DNA of 64,000 bases from Pseudomonas flavescens (GCF_013408425.1 NZ_JACBYV010000001.1:5828001-5892000), one strand, 5' to 3'. Shown: positions 35,853 through 51,850, counted from the stretch's first letter. Translations and numbers: made by a program. The notes: generated by a model not told the origin, from the letters alone.

Positions 35853-36023
35853 GTAAGCGATTCCGGTTCTTGAGCAAATGAACGCGCAATTGTACCCAAG
35901 GCACGCCGCCGGCGCGATCTCGAAGGTGTTAACGGGTGCGCAGACAGCGGTATCGCCTGTCGCGAACCCCTCGTTTGTCGCACGCGTTACAATGGGCGCT
36001 TTCCGATTAGATGAGGCGCCGCC

Positions 36024-36896
36024 GTGACTGCTAGTGAAGCTCCCCGTTCCACCACGGGCACCTTGTTCGTGGTGGCGACGCCTATCGGCAATCTCGATGA
36101 CCTCAGCACGCGGGCGCTCAAGGTGCTGAGCGGTGTTGCGCTGATCGCCGCCGAGGATACCCGGCATTCTGCGCGCCTGATGCAGCACTTCGGTATCGGC
36201 ACGCAGCTGGCTGCCTGCCACGAGCACAACGAGCGTGACGAGGGCAGCCGCTTTCTCGAGCGTCTGCGGGCGGGCGAGGATGTCGCATTGATTTCCGATG
36301 CCGGCACGCCACTGATCTCCGATCCCGGTTATCACCTGGTGCGACAGGCGCGCGCTGCGGGTATTCGCGTGGTGCCGGTGCCGGGCGCTTGCGCGTTGAT
36401 CGCCGCCTTGTCCGCTGCCGGGTTGCCTTCCGATCGTTTCGTCTTCGAAGGTTTTCTGCCCGCCAAGAGCGTGGGGCGGCGTACCCGTCTGGAGCTGGTG
36501 CGCGAAGAGCCGCGCACGCTGATCTTCTATGAAGCGCCGCACCGCATTCTCGAATGCCTGCAGGACATGCGCGACGTGTTCGGTGGCGAGCGCCAGGCGC
36601 TGTTGGCGCGTGAGCTGACCAAGACCTTCGAAACCCTGCAGGGGTTGCCACTCGATCAGTTGTGCGAATGGGTGGCGGCAGATGCCAATCAGCAGCGTGG
36701 CGAGTGTGTGGTGCTGGTGGCGGGCTGGCAGGCGCCCGAAGAGGAGGCCGCGGTCAGTGTCGAAGCGCTGCGCGTGCTCGATCTGCTGCTCGCCGAGTTG
36801 CCGCTCAAGCGTGCGGCGGCACTGGCCGCGCAGATCACCGGGGTGCGCAAGAACCTGCTTTATCAGGCCGCGTTAGAGCGTCAGCAGGACGTTTGA
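36024..36896 (+). CDS. rsmI: 16S rRNA 2'-O-ribose C1402 methyltransferase
   Basis: A 290-residue tetrapyrrole-methylase-fold enzyme that methylates the ribose of C1402 in the decoding centre, alongside RsmH, encoded nearby at 38049. Signatures: [61 protein letters not shown] and [28 protein letters not shown]. The start is GTG at 36024 after a short GAGGCGCC stretch. It is divergent from lpoA and followed by rnpB. Confidence 0.96.
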   Translation: MTASEAPRSTTGTLFVVATPIGNLDDLSTRALKVLSGVALIAAEDTRHSARLMQHFGIGTQLAACHEHNERDEGSRFLERLRAGEDVALISDAGTPLISDPGYHLVRQARAAGIRVVPVPGACALIAALSAAGLPSDRFVFEGFLPAKSVGRRTRLELVREEPRTLIFYEAPHRILECLQDMRDVFGGERQALLARELTKTFETLQGLPLDQLCEWVAADANQQRGECVVLVAGWQAPEEEAAVSVEALRVLDLLLAELPLKRAAALAAQITGVRKNLLYQAALERQQDV

Positions 36897-36937
36897 ACTT
36901 GTTCTCAGCGTATCCCTGCGGTTACCCTAGTCGGCGG

Positions 36938-37293
36938 AGAGTCGATCGGACAGTCGCTGCCGTGCTTCGTTCGCGAAGTGTGGGGGAGGAAAGTCCGGGC
37001 TCCATAGGGCGGAGTGCCAGGTAATGCCTGGGGGGCGTGAGCCTACGGAAAGTGCCACAGAAAATAACCGCCTAAGCGCTTCGGCGCCGGTAAGGGTGAA
37101 AAGGTGCGGTAAGAGCGCACCGCACGGCTGGTAACAGTCCGTGGCTAGGCAAACCCCACTCGGAGCAAGACCAAATAGGGTTCCATTGGCGTGGCCCGCG
37201 CTGGAACCGGGTAGGTTGCTAAAGACGTACAGTGATGTCCGTCGTAGAGGAATGACTGTCCTCGACAGAACCCGGCTTATAGATCGACTCTCC
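36938..37293 (+). ncRNA. rnpB: RNase P RNA component (class A)
   Basis: The catalytic RNA of RNase P, about 356 bases. The 5' end AGAGTCGATC pairs with GATCGACTCT near 37283-37292 to form P1. Universal elements are present: GAGGAAAGTCCGGGCTCC (36987 onward), the P-loop region GGTAAGGGTGAAAAGGTGCG, AGAGCGCACCGC, GCTGGTAACAGTCCGTGG and the 3' conserved ACAGAACCCGGCTTAT. Exact ends are estimated to a few bases. Confidence 0.96.
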
Positions 37294-37492
37294 ACCTCCT
37301 TTCGCTTTACGCTCCATCCTCTCGTTTCTAATACCGAAAAGATCTTACTCTTAACAAACTACTTTAAGTTTGTGGGGTAGGCGTCTGTATGTCTTTGTTT
37401 TTACCCCGACTCTCGCTCCGAGAGCTCAGTCCCGCTCCCTCCTTTAACCGCTAAATCTCCGTTCTATAAGGACTTTTCCGTTCTGGCGCGCC
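37294..37492 (+). other. Pyrimidine-rich, lower-GC spacer between rnpB and the dcw promoter
   Basis: About 200 bases without a credible gene, visibly richer in A/T and plus-strand pyrimidines than the surroundings. Two small hairpins are visible: ACAAACT/AGTTTGT (37354-37373) and CTCTCG/CGAGAG (37410-37424). One may contribute to rnpB 3'-end formation. I see no further signal. Confidence 0.4.
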
Positions 37493-37522
37493 TTGACGGT
37501 GGGGTATGCGCGTTCCTATAGT
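37493..37522 (+). promoter_or_regulatory. Promoter of the dcw cluster (mraZ promoter)
   Basis: TTGACG (37493-37498) and TATAGT (37517-37522) with an 18-bp spacer. The expected start site near 37529 precedes the MraZ repeats and leaves a leader of about 68 bases before the mraZ GTG. Confidence 0.8.
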
Positions 37523-37530
37523 GTGCCCCG

Positions 37531-37555
37531 GTGGTGAAAAGTGGCATGAAGTGGG
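37531..37555 (+). promoter_or_regulatory. MraZ-binding direct repeats
   Basis: GTGG occurs three times at exact 10-base spacing (37531, 37541, 37551; GTGGTGAAAA, GTGGCATGAA, GTGGGTTTTT). This fits the TGGGN-N5 direct-repeat pattern bound by MraZ in E. coli. The position just downstream of the -10 would allow MraZ to repress its own operon. Confidence 0.78.
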
Positions 37556-37596
37556 TTTTTTTGGATGCAGATGGCTAATTAAGGGGAAACGCAGCA

Positions 37597-38048
37597 GTGT
37601 TTCGCGGAGCTAACGCCATAAGTCTCGACGCCAAAGGGCGACTCGCGATGCCTAGCCGGTATCGGGACGAGCTCGTGTCGCGTTCGGCTGGCCAGCTCAT
37701 CGTTACCATTGATGCCATCGATCCCTGCCTGTGTGTCTACCCGCTGCCGGAGTGGGAAATCATCGAAAACAAGCTGCGTGAGCTGGCGTCCTTCCGTGAG
37801 GAAAACCGCCGCCTGCAGCGTTTGCTGATTGGTAATGCCGTCGACCTCGAGCTGGACGGTAGTGGTCGTTTTCTGGTTCCGCCGCGTTTGCGCGAGTACG
37901 CCAAGCTGGATAAGCGCGCGATGTTGGTGGGGCAGCTAAATAAATTTCAACTGTGGGATGAGGATTCCTGGAATGCCGTGGCAGACGCCGATCTGGCCGC
38001 CATCAAGCAACCGGGTGCTCTTTCCGATGACTTACGTGACCTGATTCT

Positions 38049-38052
<4 letters not shown>
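37597..38052 (+). CDS. mraZ: Transcriptional regulator MraZ
   Basis: A 151-residue protein with two AbrB-like swapped-hairpin domains, each with a DxxxR motif: [18 protein letters not shown] and [16 protein letters not shown]. MraZ binds repeats upstream of the dcw cluster and represses it; such repeats are present at 37531-37555. The start is GTG at 37597 after AAGGGGAAA (37581-37589). It is the first dcw gene, and its stop overlaps the rsmH start. Confidence 0.96.
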
Positions 38053-41021
<2,969 letters not shown>

Positions 41022-41022
<1 letters not shown>

Positions 41023-42485
41023 TGCCCATGCCATTGAACCAGTTGTTGCCTCAGGCAAGCAGCGGCGTACTGATTCGTGAACTGACGCTGGACAGCCGTC
41101 AGGTGCGCCCGGGCGATTTGTTCCTGGCCGTTCCCGGCACTCGTCAGGATGGTCGCGTGCACATTGCCGACGCGATTTCCCGTGGTGCCGCTGCGGTTGC
41201 CTACGAAATCGATGGTTCGCTGCCAATGACCGCGGAGAGCGCCGAACTGGTCGCTATCAAGGGGCTGGCAGGGCAGTTGTCGGCGATTGCCGGGCGCTTC
41301 TATGGCGAGCCGAGCCGTGGCCTGCACATGGTCGGTATCACCGGCACCAACGGCAAGACCAGTGTCAGCCAGTTGCTGGCCCAGGCGCTGGATCTGCTCG
41401 GCGAGCCCTGCGGCATCGTCGGCACCCTCGGCAACGGGTTTTATGGCGCTCTGGCTCAGGGGCTGCACACCACGCCCGATCCTATCGGCGTGCAGGCGAC
41501 CCTGGCCGGGCTGAAGAAGAACGGTGCCCGGGCGATCGCCATGGAAGTATCGTCCCACGGTCTGCATCAGGGCCGTGTCGCCGCGCTGGACTTCGACGTG
41601 GCAGTGTTCACCAACCTGTCGCGCGATCACCTGGACTATCACGGCTCGATGGAAGCCTATCAGGCGGCCAAGTCGGCCCTGTTCGCATGGCCGAGCCTGC
41701 GCGCCCGGGTGATCAATCTGGACGACGCCACAGGCCGCAAACTGGCCGAGGACGAGCGCGAGTCGCGACTGATCGGTTACAGCCTGGAAAACGAAAGCGC
41801 CTACCTGTTCTGCCGTGACATTCATTTCGATGATCAGGGCGTGCGCGCCACATTGGTCACGCCACGGGGCGAAGGCAGCCTGCGCAGCTCGCTGTTGGGG
41901 CGCTTCAACCTCAGCAACCTGCTGGCGGTGGTCGGTGCGCTGGTGGCCATGGACTACCCGCTGGACGAGATTCTCAAGGCCCTGCCACGTCTGCAAGGGC
42001 CGGTCGGGCGCATGCAGCGCCTGGGTGGCCAGCAGGCACCGCTGGTGGTGGTCGATTACGCCCACACCCCGGACGCTCTGGAAAAAGTACTGAGTGCGCT
42101 GCGCCCGCATGTCACCGGTCGCCTGCTGTGCCTGTTCGGCTGTGGCGGAGATCGTGATCGTGGCAAGCGTCCGCTGATGGCCGAAGTCGTCGAGCGCTTG
42201 GCCGATGCCACGCTGGTCACCGACGACAATCCGCGCAGCGAGGCACCCGAGCAGATTTTCGAGGATATCCGTGCCGGTCTGCGCAGCGCGGATCAGGTGC
42301 GTTTCGTCCATGGCCGTGGCCGTGCCATCGCTGAGCTGATCGGCGAAGCCGCGGTGGGCGACGTGGTGGTGCTGGCTGGCAAGGGCCACGAGGATTACCA
42401 GGAAATCGACGGCGTGCGTCAGCCGTTCTCCGATTTGCAGGAAGCTGCTCGCACACTCGCGGCATGGGAGGCGGCACATGCTTAA
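41022..42485 (+). CDS. murE: UDP-MurNAc-tripeptide synthetase MurE (meso-DAP adding)
   Basis: A 487-residue Mur ligase. The N-terminal domain has LTLDSRQVRPGDLFLAVPG; the ATP loop is GITGTNGKTSVSQ; the central region includes NLSRDHLDYHGSMEAY with the carbamylated lysine region. DNPR in VTDDNPRSEAP marks meso-diaminopimelate specificity. The start overlaps the ftsI stop by one base (TGATG). The substrate DAP comes from the pathway that includes DapB at 9900. Confidence 0.97.
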
Positions 42486-43857
42486 GGCGCTGCGTTTGAG
42501 TGAAGTGGCCGGGCCATTGAACGGTCGCCTGGTTGGCGAAGATCGCGCTTTCGATGCCGTCAGCACCGATAGCCGCAGTATCGTGCCCGGCCAATTGTTC
42601 ATCGCCCTGAGCGGCCCGCGTTTCGACGGTCATGACTACCTGGCGCAGGTCGCTGCCAAGGGCGCTGTGGCGGCGCTGGTCGAGCGGGAAGTGCCGGATG
42701 CCGGTTTGCCACAGTTGGTAGTCGGCGATACGGCCCTGGCCCTCGGTCAGCTGGCTGCCTTGAATCGCCAGGCATACGGTGGCCCGTTGGCGGCCGTGAC
42801 CGGCTCCAGTGGCAAGACCACGGTCAAGGAAATGCTCGCCAGCATCCTGCGCGCTGCCTTCATGGATCTGGGCGGCACCGTGCTGGCCACCCGTGGCAAC
42901 CTGAACAACCAACTCGGCGTGCCATTGACGCTGCTGGAGCTGGCGCCCGAGCACAAGGGTGCCGTGATCGAACTCGGCGCTTCCGGTATCGGCGAGATCG
43001 CCTACACCGTCGGCCTGACTCAGCCCCAGGTAGCGATCATCACCAATGCCGGCAGCGCTCACGTGGGCGAGTTCGGCGGGCCGGAGAACATCGTGCTGGC
43101 CAAGGGCGAGATCCTCGAAGGGTTGGCCGAAGGTGGCGTGGCCGTGCTCAATCGCGATGACGTGGCCTTCGAGCGCTGGGTCAAGCGCGCTGCCGGTCGT
43201 CGCGTGCTGAGCTTCGCCCTGCGCGACGCCAGCGCCGATTTCCATGCCAGCGAGCTGAGTCGCGATCCGCGCGGTTGCCCGTCCTTCAGCCTGTATTGCC
43301 ACGACGGCCAGGCCCGCGTGCAACTGAACCTGCTGGGTGAGCACAACGTCGCCAATGCGCTGGCCGCTGCAGCGGCCGCCCATGCCCTGTCGGTGCCGCT
43401 GATGGCCATCAAGAACGGTCTCGAGAGCCTGTTGCCGGTCAAGGGCCGGGCCGTGGCGCAACTGGCGCAGAACGGTGCCCGGGTGATCGACGATACCTAC
43501 AACGCCAACCCCGCCTCGATCTGCGCCGCCATCGACATCCTCGCCGGCTTTTCCGGCCGCAAGGCGCTGGTGCTGGGGGATATCGGCGAGTTGGGTGCCT
43601 GGTCGGAGCAGGGCCACCGCGAAGTCGGCGAATACGCGATCGGCAAGGCGGACGTTCTGTACGCGGTCGGGCCGCAGATGAAACACGCCGTTCAGGCTTT
43701 CGGTAGCCAAGCTCGGCATTTCGCCGACCAGGCCGCCTTGATCGCTGCGGTCCGCGCCGAGCCCGGCGACAGCACCATTCTAATTAAAGGTTCACGCAGC
43801 GCCGCGATGGAAAACGTCGTGGTCGCGCTGTGTGGCGATAGCGGGGAGAGTCACTAA
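42478..43857 (+). CDS. murF: UDP-MurNAc-tripeptide:D-Ala-D-Ala ligase MurF
   Basis: A 459-residue ligase adding D-Ala-D-Ala to the UDP-MurNAc-tripeptide. Seen are STDSRSIVPGQLFIALSGPRFDGHDY, the P-loop AVTGSSGKTTVKEML, TRGNLNNQLGVPLTLL, ITNAGSAHVGEFG and VIDDTYNANPASICAAID. It overlaps murE by 8 bases and is followed directly by mraY. Confidence 0.97.
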   Translation: MLKALRLSEVAGPLNGRLVGEDRAFDAVSTDSRSIVPGQLFIALSGPRFDGHDYLAQVAAKGAVAALVEREVPDAGLPQLVVGDTALALGQLAALNRQAYGGPLAAVTGSSGKTTVKEMLASILRAAFMDLGGTVLATRGNLNNQLGVPLTLLELAPEHKGAVIELGASGIGEIAYTVGLTQPQVAIITNAGSAHVGEFGGPENIVLAKGEILEGLAEGGVAVLNRDDVAFERWVKRAAGRRVLSFALRDASADFHASELSRDPRGCPSFSLYCHDGQARVQLNLLGEHNVANALAAAAAAHALSVPLMAIKNGLESLLPVKGRAVAQLAQNGARVIDDTYNANPASICAAIDILAGFSGRKALVLGDIGELGAWSEQGHREVGEYAIGKADVLYAVGPQMKHAVQAFGSQARHFADQAALIAAVRAEPGDSTILIKGSRSAAMENVVVALCGDSGESH

Positions 43858-44940
43858 ATGCTGCTGCTGCTGGCAGAGTATCTGCAACAGTTCCACAAGG
43901 GCTTCGCGGTCTTTCAGTACCTGACGCTGCGCGGGATTCTCGGCGTGCTCACGGCGCTGACACTGTCGCTGTTCCTGGGCCCCTGGATGATCCGTACCCT
44001 GCAGATTCGGCAGATCGGTCAGGCCGTGCGCAACGACGGCCCGCAGTCGCACCTGTCGAAGAAAGGCACGCCGACCATGGGCGGTGCGCTGATCCTCTCG
44101 GCGATCGCCGTCAGCACCCTGTTGTGGGCTGACCTGAGCAACCGTTACGTGTGGGTGGTGCTGATCGTTACCCTGCTGTTCGGTGCCATCGGTTGGGTCG
44201 ACGACTACCGCAAGGTGATCGAAAAGAATTCCCGGGGTCTGCCTAGCCGCTGGAAGTACTTCTGGCAGTCGGTGTTCGGCCTGGGCGCGGCGACCTTCCT
44301 TTATATGACTGCGCAGACGCCGATCGAGACCACCCTGATCGTGCCGTTGCTCAAGGATGTCAGCATCCCGCTGGGCATCGGTTTCGTGATCCTGACCTAC
44401 TTCGTCATCGTCGGCTCCAGCAACGCGGTTAACCTGACCGATGGCCTCGATGGCCTGGCCATTCTGCCAACCGTCATGGTCGGTGGCGCCCTGGGCATCT
44501 TCTGCTACCTGTCGGGCAACGTGAATTTCTCCGAGTACCTGCTGATTCCCTATGTGCCGGGGGCGGGTGAGCTGATCGTGTTCTGCGGTGCGCTGATTGG
44601 CGCCGGCCTGGGCTTCCTGTGGTTCAACACCTACCCAGCGCAGGTGTTCATGGGCGACGTGGGTGCGCTGGCGCTGGGCGCTGCACTGGGCACAATCGCC
44701 GTGATCGTGCGTCAGGAAATCGTGCTGTTCATCATGGGCGGCGTATTCGTCATGGAAACCCTGTCGGTGATCATCCAGGTCGCCAGCTTCAAGCTGACCG
44801 GCAAGCGCGTGTTCCGCATGGCACCGATTCACCACCATTTCGAGTTGAAGGGTTGGCCCGAACCACGGGTCATCGTTCGTTTCTGGATCATCACCGTCAT
44901 TCTGGTGTTGATCGGCCTCGCTACTTTGAAACTGCGTTGA
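43858..44940 (+). CDS. mraY: Phospho-MurNAc-pentapeptide transferase MraY
   Basis: A 360-residue integral membrane enzyme that transfers phospho-MurNAc-pentapeptide to undecaprenyl phosphate (lipid I). About ten membrane helices are evident. Signatures: [30 protein letters not shown] (metal aspartates), [14 protein letters not shown] and [13 protein letters not shown]. It begins at the base after the murF stop codon. Confidence 0.98.
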   Translation: MLLLLAEYLQQFHKGFAVFQYLTLRGILGVLTALTLSLFLGPWMIRTLQIRQIGQAVRNDGPQSHLSKKGTPTMGGALILSAIAVSTLLWADLSNRYVWVVLIVTLLFGAIGWVDDYRKVIEKNSRGLPSRWKYFWQSVFGLGAATFLYMTAQTPIETTLIVPLLKDVSIPLGIGFVILTYFVIVGSSNAVNLTDGLDGLAILPTVMVGGALGIFCYLSGNVNFSEYLLIPYVPGAGELIVFCGALIGAGLGFLWFNTYPAQVFMGDVGALALGAALGTIAVIVRQEIVLFIMGGVFVMETLSVIIQVASFKLTGKRVFRMAPIHHHFELKGWPEPRVIVRFWIITVILVLIGLATLKLR

Positions 44941-44947
44941 GGACAGC

Positions 44948-46294
44948 ATGAGCCTGATCGCTTCCGACCAATTCCGCATCGTTGTCGGCCTCGGCAAGAG
45001 CGGCATGTCCCTGGTGCGCTACCTTGCGCGCCAGGGCGTGCGCTTTGCCGTGGTCGATACCCGTGCCAATCCGCCGGAGCTGAGCACCTTGCGTGAGCAG
45101 TTCCCGCAGGTCGAGGTGCGTTGTGGCGAGCTGGACGCGGAGTTCCTCGGTCGTGCCAGCGAACTGCTGATCAGCCCCGGTCTGGCCGTGGCCACACCGG
45201 CGTTGCAGGAGGCGGCCAAGCGTGGCGCCAAGTTGTCCGGAGACATCGACCTGTTCGCCCGCGCCGCCAAGGCGCCGATCATCGCCATCACCGGCTCCAA
45301 CGCGAAGAGTACCGTGACCACCCTGGTCGGCGAGATGGCGGCAGCGGCCGGCCGCAAGGTCGCCGTGGGCGGCAACCTCGGCACGCCAGCGCTGGACCTG
45401 CTCGACGACGACGTCGAGCTGTATGTCATCGAGCTGTCCAGCTTCCAGCTGGAAACCACAGAATTGCTCAACGCTGAAGTGGCTACCTGCCTGAACGTCA
45501 GCGAAGATCACATGGATCGCTACGCCGATCTGCCTGCCTATCACCTGGCCAAGCACCGCGTGTTCCGCGGCGCGCGCCAGGTGGTGGTGAACCGTGACGA
45601 CCCGCTGTCACGGCCGATGATCGCCGATCAGGTGCCGTGCTGGAGCTTCGGTCTCGGCAAGCCGGACTTCAAGCGTTTCGGCCTGCTCGAGGAAAACGGC
45701 GAGAAGGCGCTGGCCTATCAGTTCGAAGCCTTGCTGCCAGTGCGCGAGCTGAAAGTGCGTGGTGCCCACAACCAGTCCAATGCCCTGGCGGCGCTGGCGC
45801 TCGGGCACGCCGTGGGCCTTCCGATGGCGGTCATGCTCGATACCCTCAAGGGCTTCACCGGCCTGCCGCACCGCTGCCAGTGGGTCGGTGAGCGCGCGGG
45901 CGTGAGCTATTACGACGATTCCAAGGCCACCAACGTGGGCGCCGCTCTGGCGGCCATCGAAGGTCTGGGCGATGACATCGCCGGCAAGCTGGTGCTGATC
46001 GCGGGTGGCGACGGCAAGGGCGCCGACTTCTCCAGCCTGCGCAAGCCGGTAGCGGCCCATTGCCGCGCCGTGGTGCTGCTCGGCCGTGATGCCGAGCGTT
46101 TGGCGGCGGTGCTCGAGGGCGCGGTGGACATCGTTCGTGTCGATACCTTGCAGGCGGCGGTCGAGCAGGCTGCGGCCATCGCCCAGAGTGGTGATGCGGT
46201 ACTGCTGTCGCCAGCCTGCGCGAGCCTCGACATGTTCAAGAACTTCGAAGAACGCGGGCGCCTGTTCGCCCAGGCCGTGGAGGCGCTCGTCTGA
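44948..46294 (+). CDS. murD: UDP-MurNAc-L-Ala:D-Glu ligase MurD
   Basis: A 448-residue ligase adding D-glutamate. The N-terminal dinucleotide-like fold starts RIVVGLGKSGMSLVRYLARQG. The ATP loop is AITGSNAKSTVTTLVGEM; the usual glycine before K is alanine, a variant I recall from other pseudomonads. NVSEDHMDRY and YDDSKATNVGAALAAIEGL follow, with the end SPACASLDMFKNFEERGRLFAQAV. The stop shares a base with the ftsW start. Confidence 0.97.
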   Translation: MSLIASDQFRIVVGLGKSGMSLVRYLARQGVRFAVVDTRANPPELSTLREQFPQVEVRCGELDAEFLGRASELLISPGLAVATPALQEAAKRGAKLSGDIDLFARAAKAPIIAITGSNAKSTVTTLVGEMAAAAGRKVAVGGNLGTPALDLLDDDVELYVIELSSFQLETTELLNAEVATCLNVSEDHMDRYADLPAYHLAKHRVFRGARQVVVNRDDPLSRPMIADQVPCWSFGLGKPDFKRFGLLEENGEKALAYQFEALLPVRELKVRGAHNQSNALAALALGHAVGLPMAVMLDTLKGFTGLPHRCQWVGERAGVSYYDDSKATNVGAALAAIEGLGDDIAGKLVLIAGGDGKGADFSSLRKPVAAHCRAVVLLGRDAERLAAVLEGAVDIVRVDTLQAAVEQAAAIAQSGDAVLLSPACASLDMFKNFEERGRLFAQAVEALV

Positions 46295-47520
46295 TGCTGT
46301 CCTTCCTGCGCCCTTATCCGTCCCCGCTGTTCAGCCGCCGTGGCCTGGACATGGACTTCCCCATGCTCGCCGGCTGCCTGGCGTTGCTCGGCCTGGGGCT
46401 GGTGATGATCTCCTCGGCTTCTACCGAAGTGGCGGCGGTCAACACGGGTAGCCCGCTGTACTACATGATCCGCCACCTGGTGTATCTGGTGATCGGCCTC
46501 GGTGCTGCTGGGGTGGTGCTGATGGTGCCGCTGGCCACCTGGCAGCGGCACAGCTGGTTGTTGCTGCTGATCGCCATCGCCCTGCTGGTGATGGTGCTGG
46601 TTCCCGGCATCGGCCGCGAAGTCAACGGCGCACGACGCTGGATCGGCTTCGGTGCCTTCAACATTCAGCCCTCGGAGATCGCCAAGGTCTTCGTGGTGCT
46701 CTATCTCGCCGGTTATCTGGTACGTCGCCAGGAAGAGGTGCGCGAGAGTTGGGCCGGTTTCTTCAAACCGTTCGTGGTATTGCTGCCGATGGCCTTCCTG
46801 CTGCTGCTGGAGCCGGACTTCGGTGCCACCGTGGTCATGATGGGCTCGGCAATGGCCATGCTGTTCCTCGGTGGCGTCGGCCTGTTGCGCTTCGGCCTGA
46901 TGGTGGCTCTGGCAGTGGGCGCGGTGTTCGTGCTGGTGCAGACCCAGGAATATCGCCTGCAGCGTCTGATCACCTTCACCGACCCCTGGGCCGACCAATA
47001 TGGTTCCGGCTACCAGCTGACCCAGGCACTGATCGCCTTCGGTCGAGGCGAATGGCTGGGCGTGGGGCTGGGCAACAGCATCCAGAAACAGTTCTACCTG
47101 CCGGAAGCGCACACCGACTTCGTGTTCTCCGTACTGGCCGAGGAGCTTGGCCTGGTCGGTGCGCTGGCGACCGTCGGCCTGTTCGTGTTCGTCAGCGTAC
47201 GGGCCTTGTACATCGGTCTGTGGGCGGAGCGCGCCAAGCAGTTCTTCTCCGCCTATGTGGCCTTCGGTCTGGCTTTCCTGTGGATTGGTCAGTTCCTGAT
47301 CAACATCGGTGTGAACATCGGCCTGTTGCCAACCAAGGGCCTGACCCTGCCATTCCTCAGCTACGGCGGCAGCTCTCTGGTGATCTGCTGCGTCAGCCTG
47401 GCACTGCTGCTGCGCATCGAGTGGGAGACGCGCAATCAGCTGGGTAACGAAGACGTCGAATTCGACGAATCGGATTTCCCCGAGCCCGCCATCGGCAAGG
47501 AGGCGCAGCATGTCCGGTAA
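46294..47520 (+). CDS. ftsW: Septal peptidoglycan glycosyltransferase FtsW
   Basis: A 408-residue SEDS-family polymerase that pairs with FtsI. About ten membrane helices; signatures include GREVNGARRWIGFGAFNIQPSEIAK, WADQYGSGYQLTQALIAFGRGEWLGVGLGNS, LPEAHTDFVFSVLAEELGLVGA and LPTKGLTLPFLSYGGSSL. The aspartate in AHTDF is the likely catalytic residue by homology. It overlaps murD by one base and murG by 11. Confidence 0.97.
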   Translation: MLSFLRPYPSPLFSRRGLDMDFPMLAGCLALLGLGLVMISSASTEVAAVNTGSPLYYMIRHLVYLVIGLGAAGVVLMVPLATWQRHSWLLLLIAIALLVMVLVPGIGREVNGARRWIGFGAFNIQPSEIAKVFVVLYLAGYLVRRQEEVRESWAGFFKPFVVLLPMAFLLLLEPDFGATVVMMGSAMAMLFLGGVGLLRFGLMVALAVGAVFVLVQTQEYRLQRLITFTDPWADQYGSGYQLTQALIAFGRGEWLGVGLGNSIQKQFYLPEAHTDFVFSVLAEELGLVGALATVGLFVFVSVRALYIGLWAERAKQFFSAYVAFGLAFLWIGQFLINIGVNIGLLPTKGLTLPFLSYGGSSLVICCVSLALLLRIEWETRNQLGNEDVEFDESDFPEPAIGKEAQHVR

Positions 47521-48572
47521 CGTGCTGATCATGGCGGGCGGCACCGGGGGGCATGTGTTCCCGGCCCTGGCCTGCGCCCGCGAGTTCCAGGCGCGCGGTT
47601 ACCGCGTGCACTGGCTGGGCACGCCGCGTGGTATCGAGAACGAGCTGGTGCCGGCTGCCGGTCTGCCGCTGCACCTGATCAACGTCAGCGGGCTGCGCGG
47701 CAAGGGCAAGCTGTCGCTGCTCAAGGCACCGCTGCAACTGCTCAAGGCATTGTTCCAGGCTCGCAAGGTGGTGCGTGAGCTGCAGCCGGTCTGTGTGCTC
47801 GGCATGGGTGGTTACGTGACCGGCCCTGGCGGCCTGGCCGCGCGGCTGGCTGGCGTGCCACTGATCATTCACGAGCAGAATGCAGTGGCTGGTACCGCCA
47901 ATCGCAGCCTGGTGGCATTCGCCAGCCGGGTCTGCGAGGCTTTCCCCGACACCTTCGCGGCATCGGACAAGCGTCGTACCACCGGCAACCCGGTGCGCGA
48001 GGAGCTGTTCCTTGAAACGCCCCGCGATTCCCTGACCGGTCGTCGCCCGCGTCTGCTGATTCTGGGCGGCAGCCTGGGCGCCGAGCCACTCAACAAATTG
48101 CTGCCGGAGGCGCTGGCGCGGGTATCTGCCGAACTGCGGCCGGAAGTGTTCCATCAGGCGGGCAAGCAGCACGCCACGGTGACTGGCGAACGTTACACCG
48201 CTGTGGGCGTCGAAGCGCAAGTCGCGCCGTTCATCAGCGACATGGCCCGCGCCTATGCATGGGCCGATCTGGTGGTTTGCCGCTCCGGCGCGCTGACCGT
48301 CAGTGAACTGGCTGCTGCCGGTCTGCCGGCTTTCCTGGTGCCGTTGCCCCACGCGATCGACGACCACCAGACGCGCAATGCCAGCTATCTCGCGAAGGAT
48401 GGTGCCGCCGTCCTTCTGCCCCAACGCTCCACTGACGCTGCCGATCTGGCAGCGCAGCTGACCGAGGTCTTGATGCACCCCGAACGACTCAAAGAAATGG
48501 CCAGCACGGCACGTCGCCTGGCCAAGCCCGATGCCACCCGTAGCGTTGTCGATGTTTGCCTGGAGGTGGCCC

Positions 48573-48580
<8 letters not shown>
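47510..48580 (+). CDS. murG: UDP-GlcNAc:lipid I N-acetylglucosaminyltransferase MurG
   Basis: A 356-residue GT-B glycosyltransferase making lipid II at the inner face of the membrane. The N-terminal loop [16 protein letters not shown], then [44 protein letters not shown] and the UDP-GlcNAc site [35 protein letters not shown] are all present. It overlaps ftsW by 11 bases and murC by 8. Confidence 0.98.
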
Positions 48581-50968
<2,388 letters not shown>

Positions 50969-50970
50969 TC

Positions 50971-51828
50971 ATGAGCGCCGTCTTGCGTCATCAGCCAGGT
51001 ACCGCCCGAGCGCCCATGCGCGGCAAGGCCGTGCCGCGCGGCGCCAGCCGTCTGGTGGCGAAGGAGCCGATCAGCCTGCGTTTGCCGCGACCCAATTTCA
51101 GTCTGTTCAAGCGCATCACCTGGCCGGTGCTATTGCTGGTGCTGGGTTTCGGCGCTTATGAGTTGTCACTTCGCCTGCTGCCTTACGCGGATCGGCCGAT
51201 CGCCAAGATCAGCGTGGAAGGCGATCTGAGCTACATCAGCCAGCAATCGGTGCAACAACGCATTGAACCTTTTGTCAGCGCGAGCTTCTTCAGTGTCGAC
51301 CTTGTCGGTATGCGTCACGAACTGGAGCAGATGCCGTGGATCGCCCACGCCGAAGTACGTCGCGTATGGCCCGATCAGGTGATGGTGCGTCTGGAAGAGC
51401 AACTGCCGATCGCCCGTTGGGGTGACGAAGCGCTGCTCAACAACCAGGGGCAGGCATTCGCGCCGAAAGAACTGGCGCATTACGAGAATCTGCCACAGCT
51501 GTACGGCCCGAAACGGGCCCAGCAACAAGTCATGCAGCAGTATCAGGTGTTGAGCCAGATGCTGCGACCAATGGGATTCACCGTGGCACGCCTGGAGTTG
51601 CGTGAGCGCGGCAGCTGGTTCCTGTCCACCGGGCAGGGGATCGAAGTGCTGCTGGGACGCGACCATCTGGTGGAAAAAATACGTCGTTTCGGCGCCATCT
51701 ATAGCAAGGCGCTGAAGGATCAGAAAGACAACATCGCGCGGATCGATCTGCGCTACGCCAACGGCCTCGCCGTTGCGTGGCACGAGCCGCCGGCACCCGT
51801 AGCGGCCGAAACCGCTGCGGTGCAGTGA
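50971..51828 (+). CDS. ftsQ: Cell division protein FtsQ
   Basis: A 285-residue bitopic divisome protein. A basic cytoplasmic N-terminus (1-48) is followed by one membrane helix (about 50-70, [17 protein letters not shown]), a POTRA domain ([26 protein letters not shown], about 78-145 with [18 protein letters not shown]) and the beta domain. The ATG at 50971 lies two bases after the ddlB stop. Length and topology match the family. Confidence 0.95.
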   Translation: MSAVLRHQPGTARAPMRGKAVPRGASRLVAKEPISLRLPRPNFSLFKRITWPVLLLVLGFGAYELSLRLLPYADRPIAKISVEGDLSYISQQSVQQRIEPFVSASFFSVDLVGMRHELEQMPWIAHAEVRRVWPDQVMVRLEEQLPIARWGDEALLNNQGQAFAPKELAHYENLPQLYGPKRAQQQVMQQYQVLSQMLRPMGFTVARLELRERGSWFLSTGQGIEVLLGRDHLVEKIRRFGAIYSKALKDQKDNIARIDLRYANGLAVAWHEPPAPVAAETAAVQ

Positions 51829-51850
51829 ATCAGGAGAGAAGGCAAGAGTC

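Noticed and set aside
35853..36542. Upstream in-frame extension of lpoA over rsmI
   Set aside because: The signal peptide and lipobox begin at the ATG at 35852; the extension is antisense to rsmI.
45292..45318. Alanine in place of glycine in the MurD P-loop (GSNAKST)
   Set aside because: I recall the same variant in other pseudomonad MurD proteins, so it is probably lineage-typical rather than a defect.
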